A stretch of 64,000 nucleotides of DNA from Gammaproteobacteria bacterium (GCA_028870845.1 JAGWOR010000007.1:1-64000), one strand, 5' to 3'. Shown: positions 40,819-50,422, counted from the first letter of the stretch. The notes: generated by a model not told the origin, from the sequence alone. Numbers and translations are program-made.

Positions 40819-42264
40819 TCAGTAACCGGACATTTTTTTGACGGCATTGAGCATCTCGAAGCTCCAGGCAGCGTAGCGTTGCCGGATCACTTGATTTTTA
40901 TTCGGACGGAACAGCCTGTAGCGCACCGGTTTACAGGTGCGTACTCCTAACAGCCACCCCAGGCCCAGGGTTGTGGCCTCATGCTTGTGCGGGCGGTACA
41001 CCGGCAAACCGCTTAGATCCGCGAGCCACTGGCAAATCACGTTCCAGCGGGCGATTCCACCGCTCACCAGCATGCGGTGCGGTTCAATCTTGCTGCTGCG
41101 CATTCTTTCCAGGTTCAAGCAACATAAGAACACCATGCTCTCGGCAACAGCCGCGGCTTTTTGCCTGATGTCACCCTCGCCGATGAAGCGTGAGCTGAAA
41201 TCAGATATCCAAAATGGAGAGCCCAGGCCTGACACGCCGTTCAAGAACAAAGGCGCTTGCCCATTTTTACCAAGCCAACCGGGAATCTGCGCAAGAAAAT
41301 TTTTTTGCGATATACCGGCAGACTCACGCAGCCATTCAAGCGCGCTTCCTGCGCCATTCACGGTGCCCTCCAGAACGTAGGCGGTGTCCTTGCGTGTCTG
41401 CCACAGCACACTGCTGAGCAGGCCTGCGACCCGCGGCGGCGTATTTCCCCAAGGGCGTTGAAGGAATGCACCGGTACCGAGATTGATATAAATGCTGGCA
41501 GGATCCGGTTTGCCGGCGGCGAACAACGCCGCTGGCTGGTCGCCCGTAACCACCTTCATGGGTATCAGATATTTGCCCAGGATGATGTGGCCGTATGCAA
41601 ATCGGTTGGGTACGCAACGTGGCAGTATGCTTGCCGGAACCTGGAATAATGCCAGCAATTCTGGCGACCATTCCCGCTGCCGGTAGTCCCAAAGCAAGGT
41701 GCGCGAAGCATTCACCGGATCGGCCAGAAATGGCTTTTCGGCCAGCAGGTTGCCGAGCAGATAACTCGCAAGCGGGCCGGATGCCAGCCGTCCGCGCGCA
41801 AGGGCGCGTTGCACCGGCTTCAGATGCTCAAGGCACCAGGCGATTTTTGAAGCTCCGTAATGTGGGGAAAGTACCAGGCCGCTAAGAGTGTGCACGCGCT
41901 TTTGTCGGCTGGAAAGTCTGGCCAGTTGCTGAGCTGCGCGCCGATCCTGCCAGGAAATCACCGGGGACAGAGGCTTTCCGGTTTGGCGGTCCCAGCATAC
42001 GATCGTGGATCGCTGGGTTGCGAGACCGGCGCATTGGATGTGCATGCAGCGTTTGCCCAATTGCCGTGCCACAGCCTTGCATGTTCTGCGTATGGAGTTG
42101 AGCAGCGCCTCCGGGTCGTGTTCAACCCGGTCCGGTGCAGGATGCCGCGTGGCTATACGCGCCTCCGCCGAAGCCTGCTGCCTGCCATTTGCATCGATCA
42201 CCGTCGCACGGCTGGCATGTCCACCTTGATCCAGCAGGAGAAACAACGGCGTTTTGCCTGGCAC
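40819..42264 (-). CDS. FGGY-family carbohydrate kinase (glycerol kinase-like)
   Basis: 481-residue ATP-dependent kinase of the FGGY fold, third gene of the GDPD-glpD-kinase operon. TPLFLLLDQGGHASRATVID replaces the DQGTTSSR of glycerol kinase; GLATQRSTIVCWDRQTGKPL has the substrate Arg but Ser where glycerol kinase has Glu84; SWQDRR keeps the Trp, and VVTGDQPAALFAAG keeps Asp-Gln. INLGTGAFLQRP and LFLNGVSGLGSPFW follow in the second domain. Context says glycerol, but the altered pocket leaves room for another polyol. GTG 42264 (GGGAG 8 nt upstream) was chosen over the long frame that overlaps glpD. Confidence 0.8.
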   Translation of the reverse strand: MPGKTPLFLLLDQGGHASRATVIDANGRQQASAEARIATRHPAPDRVEHDPEALLNSIRRTCKAVARQLGKRCMHIQCAGLATQRSTIVCWDRQTGKPLSPVISWQDRRAAQQLARLSSRQKRVHTLSGLVLSPHYGASKIAWCLEHLKPVQRALARGRLASGPLASYLLGNLLAEKPFLADPVNASRTLLWDYRQREWSPELLALFQVPASILPRCVPNRFAYGHIILGKYLIPMKVVTGDQPAALFAAGKPDPASIYINLGTGAFLQRPWGNTPPRVAGLLSSVLWQTRKDTAYVLEGTVNGAGSALEWLRESAGISQKNFLAQIPGWLGKNGQAPLFLNGVSGLGSPFWISDFSSRFIGEGDIRQKAAAVAESMVFLCCLNLERMRSSKIEPHRMLVSGGIARWNVICQWLADLSGLPVYRPHKHEATTLGLGWLLGVRTCKPVRYRLFRPNKNQVIRQRYAAWSFEMLNAVKKMSGY

Positions 42265-42289
42265 CGGCCTGACTCCCGAATGATTCCGC

Positions 42290-43468
42290 CTAATTTTGCG
42301 GCTCCAGCACCAGACTGCGTGTGTCCGCCAGCCGTCGACGGGATGGCAAGGACTGCTTGATCCTGTTAAGCGCGCGCTCGGCATCGGCCCGATAGGAAGT
42401 GAGCTTGCCGCCATACACAGCCAGCATTCTGGGCTGGAATTCACGCTCGGTGGCATACAGGATTTCACGGGAACGGCGGAAGATACCGGATTTTCCCGCC
42501 GGTAGAACCCTAATACCGGCAAAGCTGGAACTGATTTTGACCGTGGCCCGCGGAAAATAACGTTGCACGACCGCCAAAAGATATTGCTGCTCGCTGTCCA
42601 GGGGACTGGCCTGTGCCGGATCGCTGCCTGTGAACGGCGTTTCCGTGGTGCCTACCAAAGTGGTGCCGTTATGCCAGGGCATGATGAATACCGCGCGACC
42701 GTCCTGGGGTGCCTCCACGTAATAAATGCTGTCGACCACCGCAGCATCGAGAATGACATGGGAACCCTGGATAAGCTCGATATCCGGGCGCGCTGGCTGC
42801 GGATGGATGCGCGCGGCTACTTGGTTGACCCACGGGCCGGCTGCGTTGACCAGCACACGTGCCCGCGCGCTGCTGGATACTCCATTGTCATGAAAATGAA
42901 TTTCACAACCATGTTCGTCGAGCCGTGCCTCTTCAAACCGGGCGGGCATAAAAAGCCGGGCGCCGAGAATTTCTGCCGAACGCATGACCGCGCGGGTGAG
43001 GGCGGCATCGTCGGTTTGCGCATCCCAATATTGATATACGGCCTGCAAGCCGTCCTGGCTGAGCCCGTCGAGTCCGTCCCATTGGCTGCGCATAACTCTG
43101 TGGAAGCGGGCATGGGCATGCAAGCCACCGAGCAACGCGTACAGGCTCAATCCGGCGCATACCTCCCATGACGAACGGCGGGTCTGGCGGTACACAGGGA
43201 TGTAAAACGGCGTCAGTTTCACCAATCTGGGTGCGATACGCAGCAACAACTCCCTTTCGCGCAGGCATTCGCGCACCAGCCGCACATCAAATTGCTCAAG
43301 ATAGCGCAGACCGCCATGAATCAGTTTGCTTGAGCGGCTGGATGTACCGGCTGCGACGGCCTGTTGTTCCAGAACCATGACGCGATAGCCGCCAGCTGCC
43401 GCCGCCTGGGCGATTCCAGCGCCGTGAATACCCGCGCCGATGACCGCCAGATCGTATTCCGTGTTCAC
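42290..43468 (-). CDS. glpD: glycerol-3-phosphate dehydrogenase-like FAD oxidoreductase
   Basis: 392-residue DAO-family flavoprotein. The FAD-binding N-terminus is YDLAVIGAGIHGAGIAQAAA, followed by GTSSRSSKLIHGGLRYLEQFD, strongly diagnostic of GlpD, and YYVEAPQDGRAVFIMPWHNG and GTTETPFTG. It ends soon after the FAD domain (YGGKLTSYRADAERALNRI) and lacks the roughly 100-residue C-terminal domain of E. coli GlpD (501 residues). It oxidises glycerol-3-phosphate to dihydroxyacetone phosphate, feeding the quinone pool. The start overlaps the GDPD stop (ATGA). Confidence 0.88.
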   Translation of the reverse strand: MNTEYDLAVIGAGIHGAGIAQAAAAGGYRVMVLEQQAVAAGTSSRSSKLIHGGLRYLEQFDVRLVRECLRERELLLRIAPRLVKLTPFYIPVYRQTRRSSWEVCAGLSLYALLGGLHAHARFHRVMRSQWDGLDGLSQDGLQAVYQYWDAQTDDAALTRAVMRSAEILGARLFMPARFEEARLDEHGCEIHFHDNGVSSSARARVLVNAAGPWVNQVAARIHPQPARPDIELIQGSHVILDAAVVDSIYYVEAPQDGRAVFIMPWHNGTTLVGTTETPFTGSDPAQASPLDSEQQYLLAVVQRYFPRATVKISSSFAGIRVLPAGKSGIFRRSREILYATEREFQPRMLAVYGGKLTSYRADAERALNRIKQSLPSRRRLADTRSLVLEPQN

Positions 43469-44211
43469 GCAGGTGAGAATCCAGGCGCCTGCAGCATGCC
43501 GCCGATGTCATTGGTTTCGACGAAACTCGCACCCTGCTCCGCCAGTTGCAGTGCCCGCCGCGGATCCTGGGTTTCGTAAACCGCCCACTCCCATGAGCCC
43601 GGCATCGATTTGTGCACATCGGCAAACATTTCATCGCTGGTAAACAGGTAATCGGGTTTTAGCGCCTGCACTACGCGCAGAGCCTCGGATGTATATTCTT
43701 CGGTGGCCCAGCCGATGGTGATTGCTCCATGAGCGCGCGCCAGGCCAAGGCAAACGTGATCGAATGAAATGATGGTGCAGCGTTGCATGAGGCCCTGGCA
43801 AACTTCCAATACTTGCCGTACCACTGTGTCCCTGCCGAAATGCCGCAGGCTTTGGCGCTTGATTTCCGCAAACAGGTGCACCTGTGGCTGGGTTTCCAGC
43901 CAGGTGATCAATGCATGAAGTGTGGGAAGTTTAGCCTCAGTGTACTTGCCGCCAAACCTGCGGCGTTCACCGACTGTGATTGAGGACAGTTCCGCGGCGC
44001 TCATCTCGGTGATGCTCCGGTTAATGCCTGCCGTACGCGCCAGCGATTCGTCGTGGGCTACAAATGGAGTGCAATCGGAAGACAGCTGGATGTCGCATTC
44101 AAGCCAGCGAGCGCCTTGTTGTGCCGCGGCGGCAAAGCCTTCGACCGTATTTTCCGGATAACGCGCCGGCCAGCCGCGATGGCCAACCAGCCTGGGGATT
44201 TTTGTTGGCAA
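43465..44211 (-). CDS. glycerophosphodiester phosphodiesterase (cytoplasmic, UgpQ-like)
   Basis: 248-residue GDPD TIM barrel that splits glycerophosphodiesters into glycerol-3-phosphate and an alcohol. Catalytic and metal residues are in LVGHRGWPARYPENTVEGF, LECDIQLSSDCTPFVAHDESLART (Glu, Asp, His) and LFAEIKRQS. No signal peptide is present, so it works in the cytosol. It leads the operon and supplies the substrate for the next gene. The only reasonable start is a TTG at 44211 with a weak ribosome binding site, so the exact N-terminus is uncertain. Confidence 0.9.
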   Translation of the reverse strand: MPTKIPRLVGHRGWPARYPENTVEGFAAAAQQGARWLECDIQLSSDCTPFVAHDESLARTAGINRSITEMSAAELSSITVGERRRFGGKYTEAKLPTLHALITWLETQPQVHLFAEIKRQSLRHFGRDTVVRQVLEVCQGLMQRCTIISFDHVCLGLARAHGAITIGWATEEYTSEALRVVQALKPDYLFTSDEMFADVHKSMPGSWEWAVYETQDPRRALQLAEQGASFVETNDIGGMLQAPGFSPA

Positions 44212-44238
44212 CGTAAATCGTCCCGGTAGGATATTGCC

Positions 44239-45465
44239 TTATTCGTATCTTAACGCTTCTATAGGGTCAAGCGCCGCTGCCTTGGCGGCAGGGGTGATGC
44301 CGAAAATCACACCGACACCCGCGGAGAACGCGAATGCCAGTACCACCGCCCACCAGGGAACGAAAGAACTTCTAAACGCAGGCACCAGGTGCGCCACCAG
44401 CATACCGATGCCATAGCCCAACAGCAGCCCGATAACCCCGCCGATCAATGCGATGATCACCGCTTCAATCAGGAACTGCAGCAGGATGTCGCTGCGGCGT
44501 GCACCCAGGCTCTTGTAAATGCCGATTTCACGGGTACGTTCGGTGACCGACACCAGCATGATGTTCATTATGCCTATGCCGCCCACCAGCAGTGCAATCG
44601 CCACGATGCCGCCAAGTATGTAGGTAATGGCATTCAGCACGGTGGTGAAGTTGCCTAATAATTGCGCCGGGGTCTGCACCTTGAAGTCGTTGTCCTGCCC
44701 CGGCTTCAGGTGGTGGTTGCGACGCAGGATCTGCGTGATCCTGGCGGTAACCTCATCCAGGTGCTTGATATCGTTCACCTTCAGCTGGATCACGATATCC
44801 GGTATGACGGCTGCCCCCAGCAGGCTGTGGGCTGTACCGTAGGGGATAATCACCTGGTTGTCCTGATCGAAGCCGAGAATCTGGCCCAATGGATGCAGCA
44901 CTCCCACAATCTTGAACCATTGACCGGATATCTGGATGAATTGTCCGATCGGGTCCTTGGGCATGTGCAATTTCTTGATCACGGTGACGCCGATCACGGC
45001 TACATGCCGGTGATGCAGATCGTCGTTTGGCGTAATGAAGCGACCACTGTCCGGATAGGAGCCGTTGTTGATGGCGTAATTCGGAGTCGAACCCAATACC
45101 TGGCTGTTGGTAGTGTGGTCGTGAAATTTTACCGGATCATAAAAACGGCCGACCGGCAGTATCGGACTGAGTCCGCTGATGCCGGTGACATCGTGCTGAA
45201 TGCTGAGCAAATCGTCTGTGGTTACCTTGGCAGTCTTGCCTGCGAGCCGGTCCTTGCGCGGCAGGTAGGAATGGACCGTGAGGCTGTTGACTCCCAGGCC
45301 GTTGAACTCACTGGTGATGGAATTGCTGAAACCCTGGATCAACGAAACCACGGCAATCACCGCCATGACGCCGATGATGATGCCGAGCATGGTCAGAAAA
45401 CTGCGCAATGCATGCGCGCGGATGGCCTGTATCGCGGAGCGCAGGCTTTCAAGCAGGTAATACAT
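44239..45465 (-). CDS. MacB/FtsX-type ABC transporter permease (second copy)
   Basis: 408 residues with the MacB topology: one N-terminal membrane helix after [30 protein letters not shown], a periplasmic domain of about 210 residues, then three C-terminal helices ([59 protein letters not shown]) and the coupling segment [19 protein letters not shown]. It ends PIEALRYE. There is no ATPase domain. It is a clear paralogue of the preceding gene, 14 bp upstream. The pair could form a heterodimer on one ATPase dimer. Confidence 0.9.
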   Translation of the reverse strand: MYYLLESLRSAIQAIRAHALRSFLTMLGIIIGVMAVIAVVSLIQGFSNSITSEFNGLGVNSLTVHSYLPRKDRLAGKTAKVTTDDLLSIQHDVTGISGLSPILPVGRFYDPVKFHDHTTNSQVLGSTPNYAINNGSYPDSGRFITPNDDLHHRHVAVIGVTVIKKLHMPKDPIGQFIQISGQWFKIVGVLHPLGQILGFDQDNQVIIPYGTAHSLLGAAVIPDIVIQLKVNDIKHLDEVTARITQILRRNHHLKPGQDNDFKVQTPAQLLGNFTTVLNAITYILGGIVAIALLVGGIGIMNIMLVSVTERTREIGIYKSLGARRSDILLQFLIEAVIIALIGGVIGLLLGYGIGMLVAHLVPAFRSSFVPWWAVVLAFAFSAGVGVIFGITPAAKAAALDPIEALRYE

Positions 45466-45479
45466 GCCAGCATTCCATT

Positions 45480-46709
45480 TTATTCATAACGCAGTGCATC
45501 GATTGGATTCAGGGAAGCGGCTTTTGCGGCCGGGGCGATGCCAAACAGCACACCGACGCCGCCCGAAAAACAAAATGCCAGTGCAATCGCCCACCAGGGC
45601 ACGTGGGCGCCCAGGAACTGGGGAACCAGATGCGCCACCAGCATGCCGATACCGTAGCCCAGCAGCAGTCCTATTACGCCGCCGATGAGGGACAAAGTCA
45701 CGGCTTCAATCAGGAACTGCAGCAGAATGTCGCTGCGGCGCGCTCCCAGGCTTTTACAAATGCCGATTTCGCGTGTGCGTTCCGTAACCGAAACCAGCAT
45801 GATATTCATGATACCGATGCCGCCCACCAGCAGCGAAATGCCGACCACGCTCCCCAGCACCAGGGTGATCATGTTGAAAATCTTGTTAATGGTGGCTGTG
45901 ATTTGTGCAGAGGTTTGCACCTCAAAATCATTTGCTTCGTCAGGTTTCAGATGATGCCTGCGACGCAGCAGTTGGGTGATCTGGCCAGCGACACTGTCGA
46001 TGTCCTTGAGATTATTTACCTCAAGATCGATCTGGATGTCCACGTCGTTGGAAGCGCCCAACAGGCTGTGGGCCGTGCCATAGGGGATATAAATGCGGTC
46101 GTCCTGATCCTGACCGGCGATATTGCCAAGCTCCTTCAGTACTCCCACGATCTTGAACCATTGCCCGAACATTTCAATGAACTGTCCCACCGGATGTTTG
46201 GGCAGGTTAAGATCCGCAAGCAGTGTGTGCCCGATTACCGCCACGCGCCGATGACCGATATCGTCACTGGGCGTGAGGTAACGTCCCATTACAGGGTAGA
46301 AGGGACTATTTTCAGCATGTGAGGAAGTGGTGCCGTAAATACCGGAGTAGGCGACCTGGTCGCCATATTGAACTGCGCCGGAACCATTGCCGGCTAGATA
46401 AAGTACCGGCGTGATCTTACTGATGCCTGCGATCTGATGTTGTATGGCCTGCATGTCGCCCGGACTGATCCGTACCACCTTGCCAGCAAGGTATTCGTCC
46501 TGGGTTTCATTCGACGTGATGAGCAGGCCATTGACGCCCATGTTGGAAAATATGGAGGTGATGGAATGGCTGAATCCCTGGATCAGTGAAACCACCGCGA
46601 TCACCGACATCACCGCGATGATGATGCCCAGAGTGGTCAGGAAGCTGCGCAGGGCATGCGCGCGAATGGCCTGGAATGCGGAACGCAGGCTTTCCAGCAG
46701 GCTATACAC
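45480..46709 (-). CDS. MacB/FtsX-type ABC transporter permease (first copy)
   Basis: About 409 residues from GTG 46709, chosen by alignment with its paralogue ([24 protein letters not shown] against [24 protein letters not shown]). Same organisation: N-terminal helix, periplasmic domain (for example [37 protein letters not shown]), then three helices, with [20 protein letters not shown] between the first two. The two periplasmic domains differ much more than the membrane parts. The start overlaps the ATPase gene end by 8 nt. A longer frame begins at 46790 inside the ATPase gene and was rejected. Confidence 0.88.
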   Translation of the reverse strand: MYSLLESLRSAFQAIRAHALRSFLTTLGIIIAVMSVIAVVSLIQGFSHSITSIFSNMGVNGLLITSNETQDEYLAGKVVRISPGDMQAIQHQIAGISKITPVLYLAGNGSGAVQYGDQVAYSGIYGTTSSHAENSPFYPVMGRYLTPSDDIGHRRVAVIGHTLLADLNLPKHPVGQFIEMFGQWFKIVGVLKELGNIAGQDQDDRIYIPYGTAHSLLGASNDVDIQIDLEVNNLKDIDSVAGQITQLLRRRHHLKPDEANDFEVQTSAQITATINKIFNMITLVLGSVVGISLLVGGIGIMNIMLVSVTERTREIGICKSLGARRSDILLQFLIEAVTLSLIGGVIGLLLGYGIGMLVAHLVPQFLGAHVPWWAIALAFCFSGGVGVLFGIAPAAKAASLNPIDALRYE

Positions 46710-47430
46710 GGCTTGCGGCGTCCTGGGTTTTAGCCGCGGCTGCACTGACGGTGTCGCTTTGAATCTGTCCGTCCATAAGCCGGATGACACGCTGGCAATG
46801 ATTGGCGATATTCTGGTCGTGGGTTACCACAATAATCGTGTGACCCTGTCGGTGCAGCGCGTCGAACATGGCCATGACGTCGCGGCTGGTGCTGGAATCC
46901 AGGTTGCCGGTGGGTTCGTCGGCCAGCAGGATCGTGGGTTTTCCCACCAGTGCGCGGGCAATGGCCACACGCTGCCGCTGGCCGCCGGACAGCTGGTTGG
47001 GGAGATGCTGCAGACGGTCGCCCAGGCCTACGCTTTGCAGTGCCGCCGTAGCCATCTGCTTGCGCTCGCTGAATGAAACACCACGGTAAATCAACGGCTG
47101 CATGACGTTGTGCAGGGCATTTGCCCGCCCCAGAAGGTTGAAGTTCTGGAAGATGAAGCCGATTTCACGGTTGCGGATATGGGCCAGGGCATTGTCATCC
47201 AGTTGTGCTACCGGCGTGCCGTTCAGGATGTATTCCCCGCTGCTGGGTTTGTCCAGACAGCCCACGATGTTCATGAGCGTGGATTTGCCGGAACCCGATG
47301 GCCCGATGAATGCTACATACTCATTGGCGCGGATCGAAAGATTTACCTCCTTGAGCGCGTCCAGAATCGCTTCGCCCATCACATACTGCTTGCTGATGTG
47401 ATGCAGCTCCAAGATCGGTTTTGGGCTCAT
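46702..47430 (-). CDS. MacB-type ABC transporter ATP-binding protein
   Basis: 242 residues of the LolD/MacB ATPase group. Walker [22 protein letters not shown]-loop [18 protein letters not shown], signature [16 protein letters not shown], Walker [13 protein letters not shown] and switch VTHDQNIA are all intact. It powers the two permeases encoded downstream. Its start overlaps the adaptor gene by 4 nt, so adaptor, ATPase and permease genes are translationally coupled. Confidence 0.95.
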   Translation of the reverse strand: MSPKPILELHHISKQYVMGEAILDALKEVNLSIRANEYVAFIGPSGSGKSTLMNIVGCLDKPSSGEYILNGTPVAQLDDNALAHIRNREIGFIFQNFNLLGRANALHNVMQPLIYRGVSFSERKQMATAALQSVGLGDRLQHLPNQLSGGQRQRVAIARALVGKPTILLADEPTGNLDSSTSRDVMAMFDALHRQGHTIIVVTHDQNIANHCQRVIRLMDGQIQSDTVSAAAAKTQDAASRV

Positions 47431-48662
47431 GTGCTGCTCTTGGCAGACTTGTGTTGTTCATCCGGAAGCACAGAAATCGACGCACCATCACTCAAGGCGT
47501 GCAGCGTCGTGTACGGACCGGTTATTACCGTATCGCCGGCTTTGAGACCGGAGAGCACTTCCTGATAGGTATCACTGGAGACACCAGTGGTTACATCAAT
47601 CTTATAAGCCTTGCCGCCACGCATGACATAGACGTAGGCGCCGGTTGTGGGCTCCAGGCTTTTGGAGTTGGGATTGTTTTCATAAAGTACCGCCTGCAGC
47701 GGTACGGCGATTGCATTCGGTGTGCTCTGGGTAAAGATTTCGGCGCGGCAGCTCATGCCGGGCCGCACGCGCGGCAGTTTTTGGTCGGTGAGCCCGATTT
47801 TCACCTCGAAGGTCACGCCTTGCTGGGCAGCCTGGGTCGTGGTCGATGTGCTGTTATCGGTCACAGAAGCCGCGATGAACTGCACTTTGCCGTGAAATGT
47901 GTCATTCGGATAGGAGACCGCATTGATGTTGGCTTCCTCATTCAATTTCACATTGGCGATGTCAGCCTCGTCCACCTGCACATCCGCCTGAACCTCGCTG
48001 GGATCTGCGATTTCCATCAGTGTTGAACCGGGGATATTGGTGCCGGTAATCACGGTCTCTCCGACTTTTACCGGCAGGTTGGTCACCATGCCGTTGATCG
48101 GCGAGAGGATCACGGTCTTGGACAGGTTTTGCTGCGCCTGGCTGAGTTGTGCCTGGGCGATGCGCAGTGATTCGACCTGTGAATCCAGCTGTACTTTAGC
48201 GATGGCCAGCTGATTGGCCAGCTGATCGAAGGTGTTGGCGTCCACCAGGTGCTGTTTGTAGAGCGCATGCTGGCGGTTGTATTGCAGCTGCAGATTGGAA
48301 ATGGTGAGTTTTTGCGTGTCGATTGCCAGCTGCGCCTGCTGCACGCCAGCTTTGGCCTGATCCACGGCCGCCGCATACAGTTCCGGATCAAGGCGCAGCA
48401 CCACCTGGCCGGCCTTGACCATCTGGCCTTCCACTACCGGAATCTGGCTGATCTTGCCGATGACTTCCGGCTTCAACTCCACCGGATTGATGTAGATGAG
48501 TTGCCCGGACGCCAGGATGGAACTGCGGATGGTGCGGGTTTCGACTTTGGCGATGGTGACTTTCTGGGTATCGCCGCCGCGAACCAGCCGGCTGACGACC
48601 ACCAGCAGGATGATGCCAGCGACAATTGCCAGGGTGATCCAGAGCTTACGCTTCTGCCGCAT
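47427..48662 (-). CDS. MacA-like periplasmic adaptor (HlyD/RND membrane fusion protein)
   Basis: About 411 residues: an N-terminal membrane anchor ([22 protein letters not shown]), a lipoyl half ([41 protein letters not shown]), a long coiled-coil hairpin (residues about 95-185), the second lipoyl half ([21 protein letters not shown]), then beta-barrel and membrane-proximal domains. It links the MacB-like pump to an outer-membrane channel, encoded elsewhere. ATG 48662 has GGAGG 5 nt upstream and is preferred to ATG 48674, which precedes that site. It sits just after a promoter with a palindrome. Confidence 0.92.
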   Translation of the reverse strand: MRQKRKLWITLAIVAGIILLVVVSRLVRGGDTQKVTIAKVETRTIRSSILASGQLIYINPVELKPEVIGKISQIPVVEGQMVKAGQVVLRLDPELYAAAVDQAKAGVQQAQLAIDTQKLTISNLQLQYNRQHALYKQHLVDANTFDQLANQLAIAKVQLDSQVESLRIAQAQLSQAQQNLSKTVILSPINGMVTNLPVKVGETVITGTNIPGSTLMEIADPSEVQADVQVDEADIANVKLNEEANINAVSYPNDTFHGKVQFIAASVTDNSTSTTTQAAQQGVTFEVKIGLTDQKLPRVRPGMSCRAEIFTQSTPNAIAVPLQAVLYENNPNSKSLEPTTGAYVYVMRGGKAYKIDVTTGVSSDTYQEVLSGLKAGDTVITGPYTTLHALSDGASISVLPDEQHKSAKSST

Positions 48663-48683
48663 GGCGGCCTCCATATTGTGTCA

Positions 48684-48723
48684 GTGTTATACCTTAGTAT
48701 AACACCTGGATTCAGGGATGCAA
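48684..48723 (-). promoter_or_regulatory. adaptor/ABC operon promoter with palindromic operator
   Basis: On the minus strand TTGCAT (48723-48718), 16-bp spacer, TATACT (48701-48696). The -10 lies inside a perfect inverted repeat, 9-bp arms GTGTTATAC and GTATAACAC with a 4-bp spacer, at 48684-48705. A dimeric repressor bound there would stop transcription of the four-gene operon. No candidate regulator gene is adjacent. Confidence 0.7.
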
Positions 48724-48774
48724 CTGCCAGCACCTGGTTCCTGCGGCAATCGAACCTGGATTACGTTACCGCTG

Positions 48775-49473
48775 TTACGCGAGTTTGATGATGATGATCA
48801 GCGCGTAAATGATCACCCAAGGTGCCAGCACGATGATGGTGGATTTTCCCAGACGCAGTTTATTCCACTGGGCAAATCCAAAAATCATCAGCGCCAGTAT
48901 CCAGAAGGTGGTCAGGTGCAGGCTTGCCGCCACCCCCATCATGTGGTTGTTCAAGGGCAGGTGAAACAGCAGGGTGTTGAGAGAGGTGATGTCCAGCGTG
49001 TAATAGGTGACTTGATGGCTGGAAAACAGATAGGTAATGCCGCTTGCAATGGTGCTCAGTATCATCGGGAAGCCGGTCCAGACGCTGAAGTTAAACCACC
49101 TGCCGTAGGACTGCTCCTCGTAGCCGCCGATTTTGCTCACCAAAAACAGGTACAGGGCTTGCAAAAGAGACAGGGCAATTATTGAGATAGGTATAAAAAC
49201 CGCACTGCCGACAATAAAACGGGTGCGGGTGAAATTCTGGCGTATCTGTTCCAGCTGATCGCTGCTGTATTTGTCTCCCAAGGCTGCGGTCATCTGATTG
49301 GCAAGCCAGCCTATATCCACGGTGGCGTAATACCAGACGGTGAACGCGATGATCAAAACGGTGCTGATAATCAGGGGATATAAAAACCAGGAGATGTGCG
49401 TGCGGATATCCTGGAGTGCGGTTTTTGGCTCAACAAAAATATTGCCGAGACTAGCGAGTGCCTGGTTATTCAT
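48775..49473 (-). CDS. YIP1 family membrane protein
   Basis: 232 residues with five to six hydrophobic helices in the Yip1 arrangement: an N-terminal soluble segment (GNIFVEPKTALQDIRTHISW), then membrane segments such as LYPLIISTVLIIAFTVWYYA and VFIPISIIALSLLQALYLFL, and C-terminal helices (IIVLAPWVIIYALIIII). Bacterial YIP1 genes often sit next to MacAB-like exporters, but their job is unknown. It lies 113 bp upstream of the adaptor gene on the same strand; the operon palindrome lies between, so it can be transcribed separately. AGGGG precedes the ATG. Confidence 0.85.
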   Translation of the reverse strand: MNNQALASLGNIFVEPKTALQDIRTHISWFLYPLIISTVLIIAFTVWYYATVDIGWLANQMTAALGDKYSSDQLEQIRQNFTRTRFIVGSAVFIPISIIALSLLQALYLFLVSKIGGYEEQSYGRWFNFSVWTGFPMILSTIASGITYLFSSHQVTYYTLDITSLNTLLFHLPLNNHMMGVAASLHLTTFWILALMIFGFAQWNKLRLGKSTIIVLAPWVIIYALIIIIKLA

Positions 49474-49692
49474 TGCATTAACCCCTGGTTATGTTGATAT
49501 AAACAAACTGGCTGATGCCGGCTGACAGGTATCCAAGCGATAATTCTCCGGCAATTTTGCCGAACTTCAAAGTATCCGCCGGGTTTACTGGCGTACTGGC
49601 TTACAGAATGAGGAGTTTAAGGGTTGGCGAAAGGCATGCTATAGCCGGCCACCAGCTGATTCCGCAGCCGGCGGTGCATGCTCCAAAAACCA

Positions 49693-49726
49693 CGCGCCCC
49701 CGGTCTTTGTAAGGACCAGGGGCGCG
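49693..49726. terminator. intrinsic terminator after the RRM protein gene
   Basis: A 13-bp stem with one mismatch (CGCGCCCCCGGTC, loop TTTGTAAG, GACCAGGGGCGCG) lies 26 bp beyond the RRM stop. T-runs follow on both strands (GGTTTTTGG on the minus, GTGTTTTTATT on the plus), so it should terminate in both directions. Confidence 0.88.
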
Positions 49727-49751
49727 AAGTGTTTTTATTGAGGCTGGGAAA

Positions 49752-50039
49752 TTACCACCGGCCGCCGCGGGCGCCACCGGGCCCGCCTTGGCGAGGTTGC
49801 CTTTCCTGCGCTTCATTCACGCGCAGCGGGCGTCCCCCCATATCCTTGCCGTTCAGTTCTTGGATAGCTTTCTGTGCCGCGTTCTGGTCCATTTCCACGA
49901 AACCAAAACCGCGGGGACGGCCGGTTTCACGGTCAGCGATCAGTTTCACCGAATGCACGGCTCCGAACGCTTCAAACTTGGCACGAACTTCTTCTTCGGA
50001 AGCGGTAAAGGGCAGATTGCCCACATAAATTGACGTCAT
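49752..50039 (-). CDS. RRM-domain RNA-binding protein
   Basis: 95 residues: one RNA recognition motif with RNP2 (SIYVGNLPF) and RNP1 (RPRGFGFVEM), and a short Arg/Gly tail (RQGGPGGARGGRW). Such proteins in bacteria bind single-stranded RNA and are often cold-induced. AAGAG precedes the ATG closely. It has a 383-bp upstream region shared with the divergent typA gene, and a strong terminator downstream. Confidence 0.93.
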   Translation of the reverse strand: MTSIYVGNLPFTASEEEVRAKFEAFGAVHSVKLIADRETGRPRGFGFVEMDQNAAQKAIQELNGKDMGGRPLRVNEAQERQPRQGGPGGARGGRW

Positions 50040-50422
50040 ACTCTTTATTCACTCTGCTGTAACTGATGAAAACCACGGCTGCCGGTCTTGAAACCTGCAT
50101 CCGTGATACTGCCTGACAGCTTGTATGCCTGCTTGCAGCATCCCCATCCGTGCCATCGCACGGTAAAGTCGCTACTTGCGGGCGGCAGCTGCCTTATTGT
50201 TCGTTACATGATCACTTAATTTGCGGCGAGCCGGGTGGAAACACCAAAGAACGTCGGCAGGTCTGTGACTGGTCACGAACGGGGGCGAGAGCTTACGCCA
50301 GTTAATTGAACCTGTCCAATAGCCGGAAGGGGATAAATTCCAGAAAAAACATCACCCTGCGACCCGAGGGGGCTGCCCCACGGGGTATAATACCCCGGCG
50401 TTTACCCCCGGTTTATCCCGCC
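50040..50422. other. divergent intergenic region between the RRM gene and typA
   Basis: 383 bp without a recognisable gene. It probably contains both promoters and a long 5' leader for the RRM gene. The only clear site is the palindrome GGGGTATAATACCCC at 50382-50396, described separately. Short frames in this stretch have no family resemblance. Confidence 0.5.
50382..50396 (+). promoter_or_regulatory. palindrome containing TATAAT upstream of typA
   Basis: GGGGTATAATACCCC is a perfect 7+1+7 palindrome, extended by C/G at the ends, with a consensus TATAAT at 50386-50391. It lies 26 bp before the typA GTG, a good distance for a promoter. No -35 is evident. Whether the palindrome is an operator or a coincidence of a symmetric promoter is open. 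Confidence 0.5.

Noticed and set aside
44239-46709. Assembly duplication of one permease gene
   Set aside because: The two copies differ along their whole length, most in the periplasmic domains, so they are true paralogues.
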